Shown here piece after piece: positions 18,830 through 24,974 of a stretch of 24,974 nt of DNA (positions are counted from its first letter, which is position 1; each line of letters begins with the position of its first letter). Location of the stretch: positions 31,963,364 to 31,988,337 of the forward strand of contig JBOZIK010000001.1 in the NCBI GenBank assembly GCA_051453625.1, given 5' to 3'. Below the pieces are notes generated by a model. It ran no database searches. It worked only from the letters and a program-made list of their open reading frames with translations, and was not told the origin of the DNA. Position numbers and translations under genes: made by a program. The DNA comes from Welwitschia mirabilis (taxonomy: Eukaryota; Gnetophyta; Gnetopsida; Welwitschiales).

Positions 18830-19600
18830 TCATATAACTTCCCATCAACATTACATATCAAGACCTCTATTAAGAGTTCTTCCTGAGAAAACAAAGGGAA
18901 GAAACCATCTATACCTTGGCTTGATAAGTTAAACAAAAATCCTACTTATGATGAGCACTTGAAAACCTTGATGTAAGAGGTGAACATTAACTTGTTTTTC
19001 TAGAAACTCATAGAATAAAATCCTAAATAATTTAAGTTATGGAAGGATATAGTAAGAAGAAAATAAAAGCATACCATTCTTAGCAAAGTTTCTCTTGCTC
19101 AATTTATTTCCAACTTAGTCATGAGAAAATGTCCAAAATTCAAAGACCTTGAGCAGGAACTGTGAGTATTACCTAGGAAGGAAACAAAATAATTCAAAAA
19201 GCTTTAATTGATATATGAGCTAGTATAAATATCATGCCTCTTCACATATGTGAAATACTTAGGTTAGAAAATAGAATAAAACTTACATGAATTATTTTGG
19301 AATTGGCTAATACTTCAATTAAAAATCCTTAGGGATTATTAAGGATCTAGTCATCCAAATAGAGAAATATTTTTACCTCATAGAAGTAGTCATCATTTAG
19401 GTAGAATATGATGGAGGTTACACACTTTTCTTAGGAAGAGCCTTTTATAAAACTACCCACTGTATCATTGATGAACAAACCAAGATGATGGAATGTCATA
19501 TAGATAATAAGAAGTTTACCATTCGAGTTTTTAATGTTATTGAAAAGGAAACAAGAGATGAGTTTAACTTAAAAGAAGAACTTAAGGAGATATTAATAAT
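18830..19600 (+). pseudogene. pol: Protease region relic of element B
   Basis: It opens with the Athila linker: PWLDKLNKNPTYDEHLKTL near 18915, FKLWKDIVRRK near 19030, KVSLAQFISNLVMRKCPKFKD near 19088. The protease core starts at DI*ASINIMPLHICEILRL (19210-19260). The catalytic Asp codon GAT (19210) is kept, but the Gly codon of DLG is a stop (tga). Further on are GRAFYKTTHCI near 19435 and MMECHIDNKKFTIRVFN from 19485, the last in an open segment that runs to 19904. Compared with A, this copy is uninterrupted into RT. It shows where A was broken by the inserted LTR. Confidence 0.8.
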
Positions 19601-20800
19601 GCTACATGAACTAACTTTATATGATGACCGAACTGAAATACACCATCTTGAGCTTGAGGATAAGGAAGACGTCAACTGGGAGAAAACTCAATATGTTCAC
19701 TCAGTAGAAAATATTTTTATAGAGTATTGTCCCATATCTGTCGTCCTCATAATAGATAGGATGATGAGTGAAATTTCCAACTTAGAACTAAAGACGTTAC
19801 CCCAAGGTCTAAAATATATTTTCCTATTCACTAATCCAAATAAAACTTTAATAATAAGTAACTTTTTACTTCTCAATAAAAATCCAACTTGTTCTTCCTT
19901 TTAACTTCTAAAGAAGATGCCTTTGCTTGGATTTATAAAGACTTAGCTATCATCCCTTCTTCCATAGTCCAACAAAAAATTTACCTCGAAGATAATGCTA
20001 AACCTATTAGGCAATCCCAATAAATGCTCAACTTAGACCTTAAGGAAGAAGTTAGAGATGAAATTATTAAACTTATGAATGTCAGGAAAATCTATGATAT
20101 ATTTAATAGTGAGTGGATTAGCCCTTTGATAGTAGTTCCCAAAAAGGATGGGGAATTAAGAATGTGCATTGATTTTAGAAAACTTAATGAGATCACTAAA
20201 TTGGATTATTTTCCTTTACCCTTTCTTGATCAAGTACTTGATAAAATTCAAGGTCATTCCTACCATTATTTTTTTGATGGGTATAGTGGCTATAATAAAG
20301 TTTGCATAGCAAGTAAAGACAAAGCCAAAACAACCTTTACCTCATCTTTTGAAATATTTACCTTTAAATAAATGCCTTTTGGGCTTTGTAAGGGCCCTAG
20401 ATCTTTTCAACAAGTAATGATGGGGATTTTTTTGACATGATAGAGGATTCTATTAAAATCTTTATGGATGACTTTTTCATCTTTGGTGAAACTTTTGAAT
20501 AAATCATAAAAAGATTAGAAAAAGTCTTGGATCAATGTATAAAGAGTAACCTACATTTGAGTTGGAAAAAGAGTGTTCTCCTTATCAAATATGGAATTAT
20601 TTTAGATCATCACATTTTGAAGTATGGGATTAAGATGGACTCTATAAAAGTTGATATTATTAAAAACATTAACCCTTAAACCAATATCAAAAAAGTTATC
20701 TCATTCCTTGATCATGCTAGTTTTTATCATCATTTTATTCATGATTATGCTAAAATTTGTAAACCACTTCATTTATTACTTAAAAAAGATGCTAAATTTA
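19601..20800 (+). pseudogene. pol: Reverse transcriptase region relic of element B
   Basis: The spacer contains LELKTLPQGLKYIFLFT near 19782, the conserved block before RT in Athila. RT begins with KIYLEDNAKPIRQSQ near 19978, followed by a stop and an open segment 20024-20371. That segment carries EWISPLIVVPKKDGELRMCI, DFRKLNEI, YFPLPFLDQVLDKIQGH and FDGYSGYNKV. Beyond a stop at 20369 come MPFGLC near 20371 and FMDDFFIFGETFE at 20461-20499, with both active-site Asp residues kept, then LEKVLDQCIKSNLHLSWKKS. After another stop (P*TNIKK) the connection reads SFLDHASFYHHF and YAKICKPLHLLLKK. Few in-frame stops are present, so B is better preserved than A. Confidence 0.9.
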
Positions 20801-21250
20801 ATTGGAATGATTCATGTCAACTTACATTTGATACACTTAAGAAAAATAATTCTTCTGAACCTATTATCATGGGTCTTGATTGAACTAAAGATTTTAAACT
20901 CATGTGTGATGTAAGAAGCATTACTATGGGTGGGGTTCTTGGCCAAAAAATATGAAAATGATTTTAAAGTTATATTCTATCTTAGTAAAACTTTGTCCAA
21001 AGCCCAATCAAACTTCACTACTACTAAAAAAGAAATGCTTGTCATCATCTTTTTCCTTAATCATCTTCGACATTATCATTTTGACTTCCACAACAATGTT
21101 TACATAGATCATATAGCTATATGCTATCTTATGGCTAAGAAAGATTCTAATACCAGACTTATTAGGTGGGTCTTTCTCATGCAAGAATTTAATCTTACCA
21201 TCATTAATAAGGCTAAACAACATAATAGCATTATAGATCATCTATCTTGA
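20801..21250 (+). pseudogene. pol: RNase H relic of element B
   Basis: FNWNDSCQLTFDTLKK near 20795 leads into LD*TKDFKLMCDVRS (20876-20916), where the first catalytic Asp is kept, then GGVLG. One extra base near 20945 shifts the frame into an open segment to 21250. This holds KYENDFKVIFYLSKTLSKAQSNF, TTTKKEML, VYIDHIAICYLMAKKDSNT (catalytic Asp GAT at 21117 kept) and RWVFLMQEFNLTI, ending in IDHLS just before a stop, where relatives have DHLSR. Only one RNase H domain is visible. Confidence 0.9.
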
Positions 21251-21543
21251 CTTTCTTCTTCTCATGATAAACTTTCCATAAANNNNNNNNNNNNNNNNNN
21301 NNNNNNNNNNNNNNNNNNNNNNNNNNNNNNNNNNNNNNNNNNNNNNNNNNNNNNNNNNNNNNNNNNNNNNNNNNNNNNNNNNTGCTATCTTATGGCTAAG
21401 AAAGATTCTAATACCAGAATTATTAGGTGGGTCTTTCTCATGCAAGAATTTAATCTTACCATCATTAATAATGCTAAACAACATAATAGCATTATAGATC
21501 ATCTATCTCGACTTTCTTCTTCTCATGATAAACTTTCCATAAA
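21122..21543. other. 100-N gap with the same 161 bp on both sides
   Basis: Positions 21122-21282 and 21383-21543 are the same 161 bases with three differences (accagac/accagaa, ataagg/ataatg, tatcttg/tatctcg). The N run is exactly 100. Both flanks encode the end of RNase H. The true sequence very likely has one copy, and the right-hand version lacks the stop at 21248 (cga instead of tga). Confidence 0.9.
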
Positions 21544-22830
21544 TAACTCCTTTCCAAATGAATAACTATTTGCTGTTAAATAACTTTATGCCATCTCATC
21601 TGTTCATCCTTCTCCTTAGTATTCTAATATTTTGAACTACCTTATTACTATAAAAACATCTCAGCATTGGAATCATAACCAATGTAAATATTTTCTCTAT
21701 AGGATCAATGACTATGAGTGGAATGAACCCCAACTGTATAGAAGATGCAAAGACCAAATCATGCATAAGTTTATGACTAAGTGGACAAGCANNNNNNNNN
21801 NCCAGGGTGGGGTATGTGGGGGATAATTTAATGGATAAAAGACTATCATAAAAATTCTTCACTCTAGTTTTTATTGGCCTATCCTTTTCAAAGACTTATT
21901 TAACTTTTCTAGAAGATGAGATGTGTTTTAATGTTATGGTAGCCTAACTCATTCTCAAGATATGTCTCTTAAACCTATGCTTGAATGTAAACCTTTTAAT
22001 TATTGGGAAATTAACTTTTTAAGCCCTATTAAATCACCTTTTCATGATAAAAATTACGTCCTAGAAGCTATTAATTATGTTAATAAGTAGGTTGAAGCCA
22101 TTCCTACTATAAGAATGATGCCTGAATCACTTAAAATTTTCGTTTAAATTCATATAATGATTGGGGATCTCATTTCATTAATTACCTTTTTCAAAAACTT
22201 CTTTTAGCTATTATAATTTAACATATAATTGCATGTACTTATCATGCTCAAACTAATGGCCAGACCGAAAATGAAAATAGAGAAATTAAAAGGATGCTCC
22301 ATAAATTAGTCATTGTCATTAAGAAAATGTGGTCCTATAAACTTAATGATGTCCTCTGAGCTTACCATACTACTTGGTAAAAACTCTCTAGGTTTCTCAC
22401 CTTATGAACTTATGTATGAAAATGTTTGTATCTTTCTAGTCGATGTTTGCTATAACTCCTATTGATCCATCCATCAACTTAATCTTGAAAACTTGGATAA
22501 AAATCTTAGAACTCAATTAGTCCAACCTGACCATTTAGATTAAAAAAATACTAATGCCATACATCATTAACTCATTTATAAGACCCAATCCAAGTTCAAG
22601 CATAATAAAAATATTATCTATAAGAAATTTAAACCTGGTCAACTTTTCTTTTTATATAGTATCCAAGTACATCTTTTACACAACAAGTTAACCTCTAAAT
22701 ATTAGGTCCTTATCTTATAACAAAAGTACATTCAAATAACTTAGTTGAAATATCTAATCCAAATAATAGAGAAATTCAAAAAGTTAATTGATAAAGATTA
22801 AAAATTTATGAGTTATATACTGATGAAACC
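21544..22830 (+). pseudogene. pol: Integrase relic of element B
   Basis: It begins with the linker to the zinc domain and RRCKDQIMHKFMTKWTS near 21740. A 10-N gap (21792-21801) sits where the HX3H motif should be, and the frame reads on as GGVCGG. The two Cys are lost (relic *DVF*CYGS near 21915). The core reads YWEINFLSP with the first catalytic Asp as Asn (AAC at 22013), AINYVNK*VEAIPT, then a deletion of about 30 bases near 22155 relative to A. NDWGSHF follows with the second Asp kept. QTNGQTENENREIKRML has the Glu kept (GAA at 22267). The C-terminal part is visible as KFKPGQLFF near 22632 and LLHNKLTSK near 22676. Confidence 0.85.
21792..21801. other. 10-N gap over the integrase zinc motif
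   Basis: The left flank ends ..gtggacaagca and the right begins ccagggtggggtatg. Element A has about 29 bases between the equivalent points and reads LDILHLCHGG there. The 10-N length is therefore probably a placeholder and too short. Confidence 0.6.
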
Positions 22831-23170
22831 TTGAACATGATAGAAGAACTTCTCTTGGAATCCCCTCTTATTGAGGAGGACTTTCCTCTTGCTATTATCT
22901 AAATTCCTTCTTAACTCATACCTTAGGTAGACATCATGTTATTGAATTTCTTTAACTTAACTTATGTGTTTACTTTATGAAGTTATCATTATTACTAATA
23001 TTTTACTTGAATATTTTAAATGATAAGATTGGACTTACCCAATCTTAAGACATTCATATGTCTATGAATTTCAGTTTAAATAAAGATGCCTTGGTTCTTT
23101 TATTCTCTTTCAATGATGTGAGTAATTAGTTATTTTTACAAATTCTTACTTGTTACTTATATTATCACTT

Positions 23171-23222
23171 CACTTTAAAAAGATAAAAGAAAAAAAAGAA
23201 GAAGAAAAGAAAAGAAATAAAA
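23171..23222 (+). repeat. Internal purine-rich tract
   Basis: Nearly pure A/G sequence of aaag/aag units (for example aaaaagaagaagaaaagaaaag). It occupies the place of the (TG)n(AG)n microsatellite in element A. It lies about 1 kb before the LTR, so it is not the main polypurine primer, although extra internal purine tracts are known in some retroelements. Confidence 0.6.
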
Positions 23223-23245
23223 ATCATGATCTTTTAGATCTGAGC

Positions 23246-23375
23246 TAAAATCATGGTCACCATGATGTCCTAGCACAAGTGTATTGGGGCAAATTTTTCC
23301 AAGAGCAGTCTTTGGTAGTGTAATATGATACCTATGGAAACTCCACTAGAGAGTTAGTTGGCCATGCTATGTAAT
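23246..23375 (+). other. Conserved non-coding block shared by A and B
   Basis: The blocks ggtcaccatgatgtccta, gggcaaatttttccaa and ggaaactccactagagagtta correspond to gtcaccataatgtccta, ggtaaatttttccaa and gggaactccactggagggtta at 17346-17432 in element A. The blocks stand out from the more diverged flanks. No frame is kept between copies, so a role in RNA or DNA rather than protein is more likely if it matters at all. Confidence 0.6.
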
Positions 23376-24208
23376 CCTTATTCCTCTAATAGTAGTTGCA
23401 CTCCCCTCATTATGGTCGAGTAAAATTTTATTTTGAGGCTATAAGATTAGTGATGTCCCTGATGTCATCAGAGGCATTTCTTATTTTCTATACTCATTTT
23501 TGCATATAATACTTTCATATGATCATTTAAATTTTTTGGATTTTATTATTATTTTGATATATGAGCTAGGAGTTCATGTTTTAATAGCTTTTTATCTTAT
23601 CATCAATTGTTTGATAGCATTAGACATACTTGACATTGTCATAATCATTGCCTATTTGACTAGTACTTTATTCCTTTTTACATACATGCATGTGTCATTA
23701 AGTAATTTTATAATTATTAATAAGGGAATTTATTAGATTAGAATTTAGTTAACAATCTTCTTTATATTCCTAGTTGTCCATTTTTATTTTGTTTTTCTTT
23801 AGCTGTTTTATTAGATTTTTTAAAGTTATTTCCATACTTTTTCAAAATAATATTGTGGATCTGATCATTTAGTGTTTTGGATATGATTTCTTATTACTTG
23901 AATAAATTTCATGGACTTCATCTAGTAAGAGCACAGTCGTACACTTATAGAGTTTTCCTATAGCTATGTTTTAGATCATCTCAAGGGAAAGAAAGTTATA
24001 ACTACTCTTGTACTTTACTCCTTGTAAAACATATTACTGAACTTAGATGCATCATTCTTTGAGTTATAACTAATTAAGCTCTACACATTAGTCTCAGTAT
24101 CACTATCTCAAATTATGCATACACATTATCATTTTTTGAGCTATCATTATTATATTTTATGACTTTTTGTGTATGTATGACATTAATTTGTTCTATTGTG
24201 ATGTGTTT

Positions 24209-24219
24209 AAGTAGGAGGG
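24209..24219 (+). promoter_or_regulatory. Polypurine tract of element B
   Basis: aagtaggaggg, within gtttaagtaggagggtta, resembles the (T)TTAAGTNTGGGGG tracts that precede the 3' LTR in Athila elements. It would prime plus-strand DNA synthesis. The LTR start follows within about ten bases. Confidence 0.6.
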
Positions 24220-24222
24220 TTA

Positions 24223-24974
24223 TGAATATGTCAGAATTTGTATCAGTTAATAGGTTTTTAATGTTTAATCCTGCATGGTAGAAATTGAACTCAATTACAT
24301 TTTTTCTAGTTGCTGGTTATCTTAGTTAATTTGGGTTACAGTATAGTTGATCACTCATTTTGTCAAAGACTGATAAGGCTAAGTAGGGTGTATGTTGTAA
24401 TGCCAATTTACAGGAATTTAATGGTATATTTTGAGTACTTTTGTAAGATATTTATATAGGTTTGGATGCAATTCTAATGATTACAGATAACTAATAAGAT
24501 ATTTATTGAAATATAAAATTCTTAGCATATTTGGAGGCATCTCAAGCTTATTTTAATATTCATACTTTGAAGGAAGGATTAACCATGTAGAAGACTGATT
24601 TTTCTTTAAGCTAGAAGATGAAGAGGCATGTTGTCTCCTCTATCATTCCCATGACAAGTAGTATGATAGTACTACTGACATGGATAGAGTCTATGGAGTT
24701 GAATGTAAGGCCTGAAGCTAATAGACTACCTTTTGACATGGAGTGATGTGTCCATTGTTGTCCCTATGATAGTCATAACAATACCTATTTTTGTATGGAT
24801 AGAAAGACTTACTTTTATAATGGGGTCATTTGACTTATATGGGTTGTTATGATTTCTTTTTTAACTTTTAGGGTTAAGCTTCTAGAACTTTAATGTAAAA
24901 CTATAAATACCCTTCTTTTCCTTCACTTTCTTTTTCATCTTGTGTATTAGATATTCTTGTGATGGAAGATTAAA
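24223..24974 (+). mobile_element. 3' LTR of element B, first part only
   Basis: The start is TGAATATGTCAG at 24223 or TGTCAG at 24229, just after the polypurine tract. It aligns through U3 with the 5' LTR of element A (for example gagtacttttgtaagatat at 24437 with aagtagttttgtaggacat at 3177). The match carries past the TATA box to the window end, at a point equal to about 4400 in A. The remainder, about 680 bases by comparison with A, is outside the window, so no target duplication can be tested. Confidence 0.65.
24901..24910 (+). promoter_or_regulatory. TATA box of the 3' LTR of element B
   Basis: ctataaatac followed by ccttcttttccttcac. The equivalent of element A (about 4326-4340) reads tatattaaataccttcttc, a decayed form. 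It marks the expected transcription start region of the LTR. Confidence 0.6.

Larger units (their letters stand above)
22831..24208 (+). other. 3' non-coding region of element B
   Basis: About 1.4 kb lies between the integrase and the polypurine tract. The first part matches element A (see the conserved block 23246-23375). From about 23376 to 24208 there is no counterpart in the window. An open stretch at 23500-23736 would encode an Ile/Leu/Phe-rich peptide, but this follows from the T-rich composition and shows no conserved env-like motif. Long non-coding 3' regions are usual in Athila elements. Confidence 0.6.
17448..24974 (+). mobile_element. Athila-like Ty3/gypsy element B, 5' truncated
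   Basis: A second, less damaged copy of the same family as element A, in the same orientation. Similarity with the leader of A begins at about 17448 (atcaaaatcctcgtaaaaat against gtcaaattctatgtaaaaat at 5973). The 5' LTR, primer site and most of the leader are missing. Gag, protease, RT, RNase H, integrase, 3' non-coding region, polypurine tract and the first part of the 3' LTR follow in order. No large insertion interrupts it, but a 100-N gap and a 10-N gap do. The LTR leaves the window at 24974. Confidence 0.85.

Noticed and set aside
20651-20914. 87-codon hydrophobic frame
   Set aside because: It is another frame of the real RT/RNase H relic, whose residues (YAKICKPL, KDFKLMCD) read in a different frame over the same bases.
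21008-21502. Minus-strand frames at 21008-21241 and 21242-21502 with nearly the same start
   Set aside because: Both are antisense to RNase H. They look like a repeated gene only because the same 161 bp was placed on both sides of a gap.
23500-23736. 78-codon open frame rich in Ile, Leu and Phe, possible membrane or env-like protein
   Set aside because: T-rich DNA read in this frame always gives hydrophobic residues. There is no start context, conserved motif or counterpart in element A, and the length fits chance.

Overview
This window looks like nuclear DNA of a flowering plant. It is strongly AT-rich, poor in CpG, and almost entirely made of old, broken LTR retrotransposons. No host gene, RNA gene, CRISPR array or bacterial-type operon is visible. 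The plant assignment rests on two decayed Ty3/gypsy elements whose Gag and Pol relics match the plant-specific Athila group, on a decayed tRNA-Asp-type primer binding site, and on LTRs of a second gypsy family that uses a tRNA-iMet-type primer site. The species cannot be named from the sequence.

Layout. Positions 1-700 are AT-rich DNA with a 151-bp tandem duplication. About 780-2700 looks like the 3' end of a minus-strand gypsy element: a TTCGAGGA/polypurine signature at 2652-2700, then an LTR with a minus-strand TATA box near 1985. Athila-like element A (plus strand) begins with a 5' LTR at about 2963-5076. It continues with a primer binding site (5080-5097), leader, gag (6024-7440), protease (7540-8363), RT (9960-11230), RNase H (11240-11652) and integrase (15543-16880). 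Element A is interrupted twice by apparent solo LTRs of one other gypsy family. One lies on the plus strand (about 8420-9933). The other lies on the minus strand (15542 leftward into the gap at 11653-12184).

The 3' non-coding part of A stops near 17432. After only about 15 bases the gag leader of Athila-like element B starts, with no LTR or primer site between them. B runs gag (17505-18800), protease (18830-19600), RT (19790-20800), RNase H (20830-21250), integrase (21544-22830), a long 3' non-coding region and a polypurine tract near 24209. Its 3' LTR is cut off by the window end. The pair therefore reads as LTR-A-B-LTR, probably left by a deletion between neighbouring elements.

All coding relics carry many stops and frameshifts, and neither element could make its own proteins. 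In A the catalytic aspartates of protease, RT and RNase H have all become asparagine through G-to-A changes. B keeps those three.

There are eight N gaps. Five of them are flanked on both sides by the same 41-161 bp sequence, differing at 0-3 positions. Those gaps are most likely false: overlapping contig ends or two haplotypes that were not merged. I find no previously undescribed functional system. The most unusual structure is a tandem array in which an LTR terminus and its primer-binding site are repeated about every 60 bp (12185-12495), echoed once in the sister solo LTR (9879-9933).
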